Positions 1 through 8,197 of a DNA stretch of 64,000 nucleotides are shown here, piece by piece (within the stretch, counting starts at the first letter, position 1; each line of letters opens with the position of its first letter). The notes under the pieces were generated by a model. It was not told the origin of the DNA. It ran no database searches and worked only from the letters and a program-made list of their open reading frames with translations. The stretch comes from Fimbriimonas sp. GTDB lineage: Bacteria; Armatimonadota; Fimbriimonadia; Fimbriimonadales; Fimbriimonadaceae. The stretch covers positions 1-64,000 of the forward strand of contig JARXAE010000033.1 in NCBI GenBank assembly GCA_029866005.1, read 5' to 3'. The position numbers and the translations under genes were made by a program.

Positions 1-623
1 GCAGTGCAGAACCCATAGCCCCTAGCGAGAGCAAAGACCGGGTTGCAGCGGTTTACAGGGCCACTTGCGATCAGCGCGGCGTCGTGGCACTTCTCAAGCC
101 AAGCCTCGTCAGGCAAAGGAAGCTCATCGAGCGTCCCTCCAAGAGCGCGCACCATCTGATACAGGGCGCAAAGTGTCGCCGTATAGGTCTTCGTTGCCGC
201 CACCGAATTCTCCGTAGCAACGGACAACAATACGGAGGATTGCGCCGTCTTGGTCAGACGAGAATCGGCAGTGTTGGTTATCCCCAGCGTCATATGTCCC
301 TGCTCATTCATATAAGCAAGAAACTCGGCGACATCTGGCGCTGCCCCGCTTTGGCTGATCCCAATCGCGAGCGTTCGTCCCGGAAAACGAAGTGAAGAAT
401 GGTAGCGGGTAATCACCGAAGGAGCCGCTAGCGAAACCGGGATTCCAAGGTGGATTTCAATCAAATACCGTGCGTAAAGAGCCGCATTATCCGACGATCC
501 CCGCGCGGCAAGGAGCACCATATCGAACGGCGCCTGACCCGCAAACATTGACTGAAACTGTTTGAGATAAGACCCAGAATTTGAGGCCAGTAAAGCCGGT
601 TGCTCCCGAATCTCTCGCTCCAT
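1..623 (-). CDS. SIS-domain sugar isomerase/deaminase (GlmS/NagB-II/AgaS-like), 3' end cut by window
   Basis: About 207 residues are visible, translated from the minus strand; the gene runs off the left edge. SIS domains bind phosphosugars, and this arrangement is typical of glucosamine-6-phosphate deaminase type II, AgaS or the isomerase half of GlmS. Seen motifs: an N-terminal EIREQP stretch typical of the family start, ARGSSDNAALYARY near residue 40, the phosphate-binding ISQSGAAPD near residue 95, and NSVAATKTYT near residue 145. The ATG at 621-623 is chosen because MxREIxEQP is where the family normally begins; the open frame continues upstream to TTG/GTG codons. No N-terminal glutaminase domain is present, so it is not full GlmS. 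Substrate cannot be fixed from this fragment. Confidence 0.82.
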   Translation of the reverse strand, partial: MEREIREQPALLASNSGSYLKQFQSMFAGQAPFDMVLLAARGSSDNAALYARYLIEIHLGIPVSLAAPSVITRYHSSLRFPGRTLAIGISQSGAAPDVAEFLAYMNEQGHMTLGITNTADSRLTKTAQSSVLLSVATENSVAATKTYTATLCALYQMVRALGGTLDELPLPDEAWLEKCHDAALIASGPVNRCNPVFALARGYGFCT

Positions 624-719
624 CAGCACGCCCAAACTTGACAGACCATTTCGCACAGGGAAGAGGTTACCAAACCCCGTCGCTGAGCAAACGATTGCGA
701 GGTGTGACAAACTTATGAA

Positions 720-1172
720 GTGTTGCAAAGATTTGTTCTTCTGGTCGTGCTGCTCACTGCGTTCGGTTGTGCTCGGGAAGCTTCCAAGCCAGTGACGGCG
801 AACCAGCCACCCGAGTTAAGCTCAAACGTCGATCGACCTGAAGAGACTAAGCTAGACCAAAAAACTTCACTAGAAAATCTCGATAAAGATCACGAACTTA
901 AAGCCTACGCTGGAGCAACTGAAACCACTGGGGAAGTCTTCAAACGTGGTGATGGCGGAACCAAGTTCGTCGTCGAATTCACCACCAAAGACGACTCGAA
1001 GAAGGTGACGGAATTCTACAAAAAAGAGCTTGGTGACGGCAAGACCGACGCCAAAGGAATTGGAACCAGTATGGGGATGACAAAGGCCAACGGGAGTGTC
1101 ATCGTGATTGCAGAACCCGCAGGAACTGGGGCAAAAGTTAAGGTCACGCTCATCAGTTACACGAAGTCCTAG
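720..1172 (+). CDS. small predicted lipoprotein of unknown function
   Basis: 150 residues with a GTG start. The N-terminus has one basic residue, a hydrophobic run LLVVLLTAF and then G-C at residues 16-17, a plausible though not canonical lipobox, so the mature protein would be lipid-anchored at Cys17. It is followed by a Pro/Ser/Glu/Lys-rich linker (residues 20-60) and a compact domain of about 90 residues (YAGATETTGEVF, then DDSKKVTEFYKKELGD) that resembles small sensor-like domains in which a helix bearing KKVxxFYxxEL follows a strand. I do not recognise a named family. It lies divergently from the SIS gene and just upstream of a DUF4332 gene that has its own promoter. Confidence 0.7.
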   Translation: MLQRFVLLVVLLTAFGCAREASKPVTANQPPELSSNVDRPEETKLDQKTSLENLDKDHELKAYAGATETTGEVFKRGDGGTKFVVEFTTKDDSKKVTEFYKKELGDGKTDAKGIGTSMGMTKANGSVIVIAEPAGTGAKVKVTLISYTKS

Positions 1173-1180
1173 TCATCATA

Positions 1181-1209
1181 TTGCGTACACAAAGAATTGG
1201 GGCTAGAAT
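1181..1209 (+). promoter_or_regulatory. sigma-70-type promoter for the DUF4332 gene
   Basis: TTGCGT (1181-1186), a 17-nt spacer and TAGAAT (1204-1209) sit 41 nt before the ATG at 1251. The -10 box matches the consensus at five of six positions. This supports an independent transcript and argues against the upstream alternative start at 1197. Confidence 0.55.
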
Positions 1210-1250
1210 ATTGGTCAGGTGAGGCGCATGCCGCCCACACAAAGGAAAGC

Positions 1251-1655
1251 ATGGCTAACATTCAAGACATCGAAGGCATCGGCCCAGCGTTCGGCGAAAA
1301 GCTCGAAGCTGCTGGCATCAAGACCGTTGAGGCTCTTCTCGAGCAGGGCGCATCCGCCGCTGGCCGAAAGGCAATCGAAGAGCAGACCGGTATCGACGGT
1401 GGAAAGATCCTGACCTGGGTCAACCACGCAGACCTATTTCGCATCAAGGGTGTAGCTGGTCAGTTCTCCGAGCTTCTCGAAGCTTCAGGAGTCGATACTG
1501 TTGCCGAGCTCGCTCAGCGCAATCCAGCAAACCTTGCCGCAAAAATGGGCGAAGTCAATGCTGAGAAGAACCTCGCGAACCGAGTTCCTTCCGAATCGGA
1601 AGTCGAGAAGTGGATCGAAGAAGCAGGCACTCTGCCAAAGATCGTCACGCACTAA
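1251..1655 (+). CDS. DUF4332 helix-hairpin-helix protein
   Basis: 134 residues starting at MANIQDIEGIG. Two helix-hairpin-helix-like units are visible: IEGIGPAFGEKLEAAGI near the N-terminus and IKGVAGQFSELLEASGV in the middle, the arrangement that defines DUF4332. Such proteins are often assumed to bind nucleic acid by analogy with HhH repeats of DNA repair enzymes, but no biochemical role is established. The open frame extends to 1197, but that segment overlaps a good promoter and lacks a ribosome site, while AAAGGA precedes the ATG at 1251. The convergent nitrilase gene ends one base after this stop. Confidence 0.85.
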   Translation: MANIQDIEGIGPAFGEKLEAAGIKTVEALLEQGASAAGRKAIEEQTGIDGGKILTWVNHADLFRIKGVAGQFSELLEASGVDTVAELAQRNPANLAAKMGEVNAEKNLANRVPSESEVEKWIEEAGTLPKIVTH

Positions 1656-1656
1656 C

Positions 1657-2538
1657 CTATTGCCAGGGCGCACGACCCTTGGGTTGTTCACCCAAAACCC
1701 AACAAGCGGGGTCACGATCTTTCCAGTTCGTGACCTCGCCCTCATTTCGGCTTGCAAAAAGTGCGTCGATGTCGAGGTTTTCAACGACCAGCGCATCTTC
1801 GTTCAGCGGAGTTTCAGCCAGAATCGCCTCCATCGGGAACGGTGCCATGCTCGGCGCAATAATCGCGCTAGAACCGTAACTCTCTGGCACCGGCTCACGC
1901 CCGATGTCGCCGACCAGCGAGGCATGAAGGACAAACACCTGATTCTCCACCGCCCGGGCAAGGCAAGACCAGCGCACACGCTGAAAGCCGCGCCTCGTCT
2001 CTGTCCACGCTGGTACGGCGTGGATCAACATTCCATCTTCAGCAAGCTTTCGGGGACCCTCGGGGAACTCAGAATCGTAACAGACACTGACGCCCAGGTT
2101 TCCAGGTAAGGGCTGAATTCCCATCCCCCCAACAATTCCCCAATCACTGCGCTCATAAACCGTCAGCTTGTTCTTTTGCTGAATATAAGTGGATCCATCT
2201 GGGTATGCAATTGTGCAGATGTTAAAAATCTCTCCGTCAAGCTCCCGCAAATGTGACCCACCGACGATTACCATCCCCGAGTTTTGAGACATCCGACTCA
2301 GCCAGTCTTCAATGGCGTCGGCGTACTGAACCAAATACTTTGGAGCATCCTCAGCGCGAACCTTTGGTGCAATTTGGAGGAGCTCAAGGCAAAAAAGCTC
2401 TGGGAGAACAACCAGCTGGGCGTTGCGATCATCAGCTTCGATGAGGAATTTTTGGGCGTGATTCCAGAACGCAGCATCGCTCCGCAATGGCTGAATTTTC
2501 CAGTTAGCCACGGCCGCACGGATTGTCATGGTCGCCAC
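1657..2538 (-). CDS. carbon-nitrogen hydrolase (nitrilase superfamily)
   Basis: 293 residues covering one nitrilase fold. The catalytic triad is visible: Glu47 in LPELFC, Lys122 in QKNKLTVYE and Cys153 in SVCYDSEFPE. Family members hydrolyse amides or nitriles in the cytoplasm; this subgroup is close to the C-terminal half of the bifunctional GNAT/carbon-nitrogen hydrolase proteins of the Bacillus YhcX type. Its start overlaps the end of the GNAT gene by 13 nt, in a different frame, so the two are translationally coupled and probably act together. The ATG at 2536-2538 was used; a second in-frame ATG lies three codons later. The natural substrate is not deducible. Confidence 0.88.
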   Translation of the reverse strand: MATMTIRAAVANWKIQPLRSDAAFWNHAQKFLIEADDRNAQLVVLPELFCLELLQIAPKVRAEDAPKYLVQYADAIEDWLSRMSQNSGMVIVGGSHLRELDGEIFNICTIAYPDGSTYIQQKNKLTVYERSDWGIVGGMGIQPLPGNLGVSVCYDSEFPEGPRKLAEDGMLIHAVPAWTETRRGFQRVRWSCLARAVENQVFVLHASLVGDIGREPVPESYGSSAIIAPSMAPFPMEAILAETPLNEDALVVENLDIDALFASRNEGEVTNWKDRDPACWVLGEQPKGRAPWQ

Positions 2539-3131
2539 TCCAGCAGCGCAGCCGCATTGCCCGATTCCGGGTCTTCCATGTAGTTTGTCAGCACGTCGGT
2601 CATCGTAAGGCCCATCTTGAGAAGCGGGGTCAGAGTCCTATCCTCGACCTCGCCTCTGGAAACTGCCCAAGCGTAAAGCTCGGCGGTAGGGAAGTGATTA
2701 TGAATGAAATCTGGGAGCCGGCACGCGGTCCCGTATCGCGAGTAGCCAGTTTCCACAAGTCTAAATCTTGCCTGATACAACGCTTTGGCGACGCCGCGTC
2801 GACGGAATTCGGGGTGAACGGAGACGTCCAAGCCATAGACCGTTGAGCCTTCCGCATCGAAGTTCTCTAGGAAACAACCCCCGACAGTCTCGTCCCAAGA
2901 CCGATGGGCATGCCAGTCAATTTCCGATATGAGGGTGTTGCTACAACTTGCGACAACTTGACCATCAGACACGCCCACAAACTGGCCCTCGGGAAAAAGC
3001 TCCAGATGCCTGCGGAGATGCTCGTGTTTCCAAAGTAAATCGGCATCGAAAGGTGGCGGAAAGCAAAGCGTCTGAAGCGCGACGACGCCATCCAGATGCC
3101 GTAGCTCCATGGGTTCAACGCTAAAAGTCAA
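2526..3131 (-). CDS. GNAT-family N-acetyltransferase
   Basis: 201 residues. The acetyl-CoA pyrophosphate-binding loop is seen at residues 110-115 (RRRGVA), preceded by the strand LDVSVHPEF, the classic GNAT motif A. It starts 4 nt inside the end of parB and ends 13 nt inside the nitrilase gene, so parB, GNAT and nitrilase form one coupled unit. GNAT followed by nitrilase is the same order as in the fused YhcX-type proteins, so this looks like a two-gene version of that enzyme. Substrate unknown. Confidence 0.85.
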   Translation of the reverse strand: MTFSVEPMELRHLDGVVALQTLCFPPPFDADLLWKHEHLRRHLELFPEGQFVGVSDGQVVASCSNTLISEIDWHAHRSWDETVGGCFLENFDAEGSTVYGLDVSVHPEFRRRGVAKALYQARFRLVETGYSRYGTACRLPDFIHNHFPTAELYAWAVSRGEVEDRTLTPLLKMGLTMTDVLTNYMEDPESGNAAALLEWRP

Positions 3132-3964
3132 AGTTGAATTCCGAGCAAGTCGAGGATGCGCTGGAGGTCGTCATCCGAGAAGAATTCAATCGTGAGCTTG
3201 CCCTTGTCGCCATCGCGACTCAGCTTCGTAGGCAACGCAGTTCGCTCACTCAAAGCAGTTTCAAGCTGCTTCGTATAAGCATCTTTCTGCTCAGCCCTTT
3301 TGGGTGCCTTGGGGGCCTCGTCAGGCTGTTTGCAAAGCCGCTCGACGTCGCGCACGCTCAGACCCTTGATCAGGATCAACTCGTAAATCGCAAGTTGCTT
3401 CTCCGCGGTCGGCAATGCTAGCAATGCGCGCGCATGACCTTCCGAAATCACTCCTTCCTGGAGTCCCTGAAGAATCTCTTCGGGCAGTTTCAAGAGACGA
3501 AGGGTGTTGCTGATCGATGAACGCGTCTTTCCAACCCTGATCGCAATCTCTTCTTGATTAAGTCCGAACTCGTCCGAAAGCATCCGGTATGCAAGTGCGG
3601 ACTCAAATGCGGAGATGTCTTCTCGCTGAACGTTTTCAATGATCGCGAGTTCCAGCGACTCCTGCCCCGCCGCGGACTTGATAATCGCCGGAACCTGCTT
3701 GAGACCCGCAACCTGCGAAGCCCGCCATCGCCGTTCCCCCGCGATCAGCTCGTATTTGTTTCCCCCGATTGGCCTGACCAAGATCGGTTGCAAGACCCCG
3801 TGAACTCGTATGGAATCAGCAAGCTCCTCGAGAGCATCCTCGTCGAAGTGGCGTCGAGGCTGTCGCTGATTCGGCACGATCTGCCCGACGGGAAGGTCGC
3901 TCACACGCGTATCCTCGCCTCCTAACACCATCTGACTCAGCCCTTTCCCAACTCCGCGTGCCAT
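3128..3964 (-). CDS. parB: chromosome partitioning protein ParB (Spo0J family)
   Basis: 278 residues. The N-terminal CTP-binding ParB/Srx domain contains the conserved GERRWR box at residues 76-81, preceded by PNQRQPRRHF and HGVLQPILVRP. A central helix-turn-helix (NQEEIAIRVGKTRSSISNTLRLLKLP) recognises parS, and the C-terminal FFSDDDLQRILDLLG is the dimerisation region. It loads at origin-proximal parS sites and spreads as a CTP-dependent clamp. No parA gene lies beside it in this window, which is unusual; the neighbours are flagellin upstream and a GNAT gene downstream. I saw no clear parS palindrome, but I could not scan exhaustively. Confidence 0.95.
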   Translation of the reverse strand: MARGVGKGLSQMVLGGEDTRVSDLPVGQIVPNQRQPRRHFDEDALEELADSIRVHGVLQPILVRPIGGNKYELIAGERRWRASQVAGLKQVPAIIKSAAGQESLELAIIENVQREDISAFESALAYRMLSDEFGLNQEEIAIRVGKTRSSISNTLRLLKLPEEILQGLQEGVISEGHARALLALPTAEKQLAIYELILIKGLSVRDVERLCKQPDEAPKAPKRAEQKDAYTKQLETALSERTALPTKLSRDGDKGKLTIEFFSDDDLQRILDLLGIQL

Positions 3965-4009
3965 CGTAGAAGGACATTATGACAGTTGGATCAGCTCGCA
4001 ATCCTTGAA

Positions 4010-5473
4010 CTACTCAAGGAGGCGCAGAATCTGTTGGGGCATCTGGTTCGCCTGACCCAGAATTGCGATTCCAGTCTGCTGAATCACCTGGTTCTTTGTG
4101 AACTCTGTCATTTCAGAAGCAACATCGGTATCGATCAAGTCACTTTGAGCTGAGCTCAAAGTTTCATTGAGAACCGCCAATGATCGGCTCCTTGATTCCA
4201 ATGTATGAGTCTGAAAGGCGCCGATTCGACCTCTTAGTGAGTTAACTTCGCTCATCGCCGCATCAAAGAGCTGCATCGCCTCTTGAGGACCCCCAGAGGA
4301 CGTCACGTCAACGGAGGCAAGCGTCTTTCCAACGATGGTGTTTGCTGCTAGTTTGGTCGTTCTGGTGTCCCCAAGGATCATTCCCAGAGTTTCTCCGGCA
4401 TCAGTTCCCACCTGAATTCGAGTCTGATTTCCGAGAGAAACTTGGGCAATCGAGACTCCTGCAAAAAGCGCGGGTGCTCCATTTTCCTGCCCAACCATGA
4501 TTGAGTTACCCTCTGAGTCGGTCATGAAAGACCCATTTTGACCGAGCAAGCGTCCACCCGTGAACTCGATAACCTGAACACCGTTTTCCGTTGGGACTTG
4601 GATGTTCGCCACGCTGTCTGCGCCAGTGATGGTTTTGGCAGGCGAGGGTACTGAATTGAGGACTCCGTTTGGATCAAGAAGATTGATGGGGTACCGCGAT
4701 CCGGGCTGAATAGAGTCGAGTCTCACGAATTGCGCGCCAACTGGACCTGACAGGGCGGCCTGGACACCAGTTTGAGATGCAGCTGCGTTCAAGCGATCGA
4801 CTACTGATTGAATCGTATCGGAGCCAGGGTCGACACTGAACGACACCCCATTAATACTCAACGCACCGCCAACGACCGGTGCGGTTGGGCTCGCAAACGT
4901 GATGTCATTATCGATCCTCTCGCGGGCATGTGCAACGACTTGTTGGAGAGTGATCAGGCCCGAAGCGAGCGGGACGTTCCCAAGCTTCCCTTGGAAATTG
5001 AGACCAGTCGTTGCAGTTGCTCTTGTAACCGCAACGTCGATTCCTGCTGTTCCGTCCAATATGTTTTTTGCTCCCCACTTGGTACCCGTCGCCACCCGGT
5101 CGATACTTCCGACAATGGCGTTGATTTCATCATTGAGCGCTTGGAGTTGAGGTGTGCTGAGAGCGGCAGAGTTTCCGGCTTGGACCGCAATCGCACGACC
5201 CTGGCTCAGGAGGCGGCTCACCTCGCCCAGTGCCGCGTCCACTGCTTTGGACATGTTGACCGCGTCTTGAGCATTCTGGTTGACGTTTTCGAGCGCTTTG
5301 AGCCGGGTGCGGATGATGTCGGCAGTAATTGCCACGCCGGGATCATCGGAGACCTTATTGATCCGGAGACCTGAACTCAGGCGACTTGTTGAGCTGGTTA
5401 GCTTCTGGTTGACCCGATCGAGCTGACCCTGGACACCGAGAGCGTTAATGTTGTGATTGATTCGAAAACTCAA
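4010..5473 (-). CDS. fliC: flagellin
   Basis: 487 residues, the filament subunit of the flagellum, exported by the flagellar type III apparatus. The D0/D1 N-terminal helices are clear (MSFRINHNINAL, then LSSGLRINKVSDDPGVAI) and so is the C-terminal helix (SEMTEFTKNQVIQQ, ending ANQMPQQILRLLE). Between about residues 170 and 400 is the variable surface region. The N- and C-terminal arms pair in the filament core. The gene sits 27 nt downstream of mazG and 45 nt upstream of parB on the same strand, away from the hook cluster at 33.6-37.9 kb. The short gaps suggest co-transcription with housekeeping genes unless a promoter lies in the 27-nt gap or within mazG. Confidence 0.97.
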   Translation of the reverse strand: MSFRINHNINALGVQGQLDRVNQKLTSSTSRLSSGLRINKVSDDPGVAITADIIRTRLKALENVNQNAQDAVNMSKAVDAALGEVSRLLSQGRAIAVQAGNSAALSTPQLQALNDEINAIVGSIDRVATGTKWGAKNILDGTAGIDVAVTRATATTGLNFQGKLGNVPLASGLITLQQVVAHARERIDNDITFASPTAPVVGGALSINGVSFSVDPGSDTIQSVVDRLNAAASQTGVQAALSGPVGAQFVRLDSIQPGSRYPINLLDPNGVLNSVPSPAKTITGADSVANIQVPTENGVQVIEFTGGRLLGQNGSFMTDSEGNSIMVGQENGAPALFAGVSIAQVSLGNQTRIQVGTDAGETLGMILGDTRTTKLAANTIVGKTLASVDVTSSGGPQEAMQLFDAAMSEVNSLRGRIGAFQTHTLESRSRSLAVLNETLSSAQSDLIDTDVASEMTEFTKNQVIQQTGIAILGQANQMPQQILRLLE

Positions 5474-5500
5474 GCTGTTGACCCCGTAAAAATACGGTCC

Positions 5501-6403
5501 TCAAAGGTTTAAGTCGGCTTGTTTCTGGCTTTCTTTAGCCTGGTTCCATAGCTTGTCCCACTCCTCAAGAGTTAGCTCTTGTAGAGGCTTAGATGCGGCT
5601 TCTTCCATGTGCTGAAAGCGAGATTGAAATCGGTTAAGCATGACTCGAAGTGCATCTTCGGCATCAACCTTCTGCCACCGGGCAATGTTGACGATAGTGA
5701 AGAGCAGGTCACCGATCTCATCACGGACATCATCTTTTTCTCCGCTGGAAATCGCCTCTTTGAGCTCAGCAACCTCTTCGTGAACCTTGTCTAAAACTCC
5801 TTCAAAGTCTGGCCACTCGAATCCTGCTCGGGCCGCCCGTTTGCTGACTTCATGAGCTCGCGCAAGCGCTGGAAGCGCTTGGGGAACGCCAGCGAGAATT
5901 GACCGTACCTTCTCAGTCTGCTTGATCTTGTCCCAGTTCTTCAGAACCTCATCCGAGTCGGCAACCAGTGTCTCACCGAACACATGGGGGTGCCTCCGGA
6001 TTAGCTTGTCACTGATTCGTTTGAGAGGTTCATCAAAGCCAAACGCGCCCGCCCGCTCCGCAAGTCGCATGTGAAATACTGGTTGGAGTATGAGGTCACC
6101 CAGTTCCTCTGCTAGAGCTTCGGGATCGTTCTGATCGATCGCATCGATCGTCTCGTATGCCTCTTCCAGTAGATACTTTTTCAGCGTCGAATGGCTCTGC
6201 TCTCGATCCCACGGGCAGCCATGCGGACCGAGCAGCAAGTCCATGATGATGCTCAGCTTAACGAATGGCTGGTCGAGCGGAACATAAATTGTCGCATCTT
6301 TCGCCACTAGATCCGAACCAGGATATGGCTTCAAACCCTCAATTCCTACCCCGTAGCAGCCGTGAGGAATCGGTTCCGAACTGGGCCAATCGAGGACGAT
6401 CAT
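5501..6403 (-). CDS. mazG: nucleoside triphosphate pyrophosphohydrolase MazG
   Basis: 300 residues with two MazG halves. The first carries the metal-binding pattern LLEEAYETIDAI followed by AEELGDLILQ; the second has EVAELKEAI and RDEIGDLLF. The conserved entry motif GPHGCPWDREQSH is present. MazG hydrolyses NTPs and dNTPs to the monophosphate plus pyrophosphate, cleaning damaged nucleotides and influencing (p)ppGpp. An extra segment of about 50 residues precedes the enzyme and ends in ATIYVPL; in tetrapyrrole-methylase/MazG fusions a similar linker joins the two domains, so it may be a vestige, although that is only a resemblance. It is located between the isomerase gene (11-nt gap) and flagellin. 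Confidence 0.93.
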   Translation of the reverse strand: MIVLDWPSSEPIPHGCYGVGIEGLKPYPGSDLVAKDATIYVPLDQPFVKLSIIMDLLLGPHGCPWDREQSHSTLKKYLLEEAYETIDAIDQNDPEALAEELGDLILQPVFHMRLAERAGAFGFDEPLKRISDKLIRRHPHVFGETLVADSDEVLKNWDKIKQTEKVRSILAGVPQALPALARAHEVSKRAARAGFEWPDFEGVLDKVHEEVAELKEAISSGEKDDVRDEIGDLLFTIVNIARWQKVDAEDALRVMLNRFQSRFQHMEEAASKPLQELTLEEWDKLWNQAKESQKQADLNL

Positions 6404-6414
6404 CGGGGAGTAGT

Positions 6415-7359
6415 TTAGCCCGGTTTCTTGTCGAGAATAGATTCTTTGTAAGCCTTCTCAAACTCCGGTGAAGCGATCTTGATATCCGCTTTCTGCCGAG
6501 CTTCTTTGAGCAACTTTGAAACATCGTTCTTGGCCGAACCCTTGCGAACGAGGAGTTCACGACGCAGATCTTCTTTAAGATCAGCGTCTAAAGGACGCGT
6601 AACTCGTGCAAACACCTCTTCGACGAAGAACTTCACCAAAAGCGTGTCGCTGCTCTTGAGCCAAGCGGTGGTGTCACCCTTTTTCAGCTTGGTAACGGCG
6701 TCCTTGACGTTTGAACTTAGCTGGTCCAAAGGGATATCTCCGTACATTCCACCAACTCGGCTCGTCACGTCTTTGCTCAGGAGAGCTGCGGTGGCAGCGA
6801 ATGTCTTACCTGCCTTCAGCTCGGCATCGACCTCTTTTGACTCTGACTCGGCGTTCACCGCAATCACCCGCAGTCGGACCATAGGGGGGCGGGTGAACCG
6901 TACGTCTTTAGCCAAGTCATAAAGGTTCTTGATCTCCGTATCGGTAACCAAAACGCCCTCGGTTTGAAGTTTAAAGTTGGCGAGATTTAACCGCACCACT
7001 GACCTGTACTCTTCTTTTGTGCGTCCGGTTGACGTAAATCTGTCGAGTAACCCAGGTTCCCGACGTTGGATCATCGCCAGTTCAGCATCAATTTCGGCTG
7101 GCGTTGGTTCAACTCCTCGCTCCTTAGCGATCTGCAACGTTAATCGCTCGTTGATGATGAAGTCAACGGTCGCCAGACCAGGGAAGACTTCGATGAAGTT
7201 CCCGTCTCGGCTCGCCTTGCCGATACCCGGCAAGTACTCCATTCTCCGCACGTAATCAGCCCGAGAAACCTTCTCGCCATTGATTTCGATCATGGTATCG
7301 CTTTGCGCTCGCGCAAAAGCACCAACGAGCAGAGTTGCGGCGAGAAGAATTGATTTCAT
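6415..7359 (-). CDS. exported SurA/PrsA-like peptidyl-prolyl isomerase (parvulin type)
   Basis: 314 residues. The first ~18 residues (MKSILLAATLLVGAFARA) form a signal peptide with an A-R-A|Q cleavage site, so the protein acts outside the cytoplasm. The N-terminal chaperone-like helical region includes VDFIINERLTLQIAKERGVEPT, the usual SurA/PrsA layout, and the parvulin segment follows with FAATAALLSKDVTSRVGGMYGDIPLDQL. It would assist folding of exported or outer-membrane proteins. It lies 16 nt downstream of etfA and 11 nt upstream of mazG. The parvulin domain is somewhat divergent, so catalytic activity is likely but not certain. Confidence 0.85.
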   Translation of the reverse strand: MKSILLAATLLVGAFARAQSDTMIEINGEKVSRADYVRRMEYLPGIGKASRDGNFIEVFPGLATVDFIINERLTLQIAKERGVEPTPAEIDAELAMIQRREPGLLDRFTSTGRTKEEYRSVVRLNLANFKLQTEGVLVTDTEIKNLYDLAKDVRFTRPPMVRLRVIAVNAESESKEVDAELKAGKTFAATAALLSKDVTSRVGGMYGDIPLDQLSSNVKDAVTKLKKGDTTAWLKSSDTLLVKFFVEEVFARVTRPLDADLKEDLRRELLVRKGSAKNDVSKLLKEARQKADIKIASPEFEKAYKESILDKKPG

Positions 7360-7375
7360 ACTGAGTTTTAGACGG

Positions 7376-8197
7376 TTACTGCTTCAGCAGGTTTTGAAGT
7401 TCCGGTAGGACTTGATAAAGGTCACCAACCAAACCAAGGTCAGCAGCCTCGAATATCGGTGCGTTTGCGTCAGTGTTGATTGCAACAATCAGCTTGGAAT
7501 CCTTGATCCCTGCCATGTGCTGGGTCGAACCACTGATTCCGGCCGCGATGTACAGGTCGGGTGCGACAACCTTTCCGGTCTGGCCCACTTGGAGCTCGTT
7601 CGGAGCAATTCCTGAGTCAACTGCCGCGCGAGTTGCTCCCACTGCAGCACCCATCGAATCGGCAAAGCCACCAATCACCGCCTCAAACTGGTCGGCCGTC
7701 TTAAGCGGTCGCCCCCCCGAGACGACGATTTTTGCTGATCCAAGATCCGGTCGCCCCGTGCCTCGCTTTGCTTCATTTGTTACGATTGCCTTACTGGGGC
7801 TTGTCGTGTCGAAAGCTGCGGCCGCAACTCCATCAACCTTGGCAAAGCCACTTGGGCGGAACGTAATCACGACTTGTCCCTCAGTCTCAACCGTGGCAAT
7901 CATTGATCCTGCGAAAATGGGTCGCTTAAAGCTCGATGGTGAAACAACGCCGATGGCATCGGTCACCATCGCGCAGTCGAGTACTCCGGCAAGGTACGCC
8001 ATCGCATCCTTGCTTTGCATAGACGAAACCGCAGCGATGTGCGTGTAGCCCGACGCTTTCTCGGCCAAGGAGGCGGCGAACGCGTCGGCCGGCTGACTCG
8101 GCAAAATAATCGCATCGGCTTCTAAGCCAAGCGCCTGGATGAACCCTCCACTTTGGTCAGCGTCGGACTGATTAAATGCAATAAGAAGGAGTTTCAT
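7376..8197 (-). CDS. etfA: electron transfer flavoprotein alpha subunit
   Basis: 273 residues, shorter than the usual 310-330. The C-terminal FAD-binding domain is complete: VVSGGRPLK, GQTGKVVAPDLYIAAGISGSTQHMAGI, and INTDANAPIFEAADLGLVGD. The N-terminal domain is compact, which explains the reduced length. With EtfB it shuttles electrons from acyl-CoA and other dehydrogenases to the quinone pool through ETF-quinone oxidoreductase, which is not in the window. Its ATG follows the etfB stop with no gap, so the two are co-translated. Confidence 0.95.
   Translation of the reverse strand: MKLLLIAFNQSDADQSGGFIQALGLEADAIILPSQPADAFAASLAEKASGYTHIAAVSSMQSKDAMAYLAGVLDCAMVTDAIGVVSPSSFKRPIFAGSMIATVETEGQVVITFRPSGFAKVDGVAAAAFDTTSPSKAIVTNEAKRGTGRPDLGSAKIVVSGGRPLKTADQFEAVIGGFADSMGAAVGATRAAVDSGIAPNELQVGQTGKVVAPDLYIAAGISGSTQHMAGIKDSKLIVAINTDANAPIFEAADLGLVGDLYQVLPELQNLLKQ

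Noticed and set aside
1501-2109. 202-residue plus-strand frame across the DUF4332 end and nitrilase
   Set aside because: It overlaps two real genes on either strand and lacks a start with a ribosome site.
4808-5374. 188-residue plus-strand frame inside flagellin
   Set aside because: Flagellin fully explains this stretch; the antisense product is basic and without motif.
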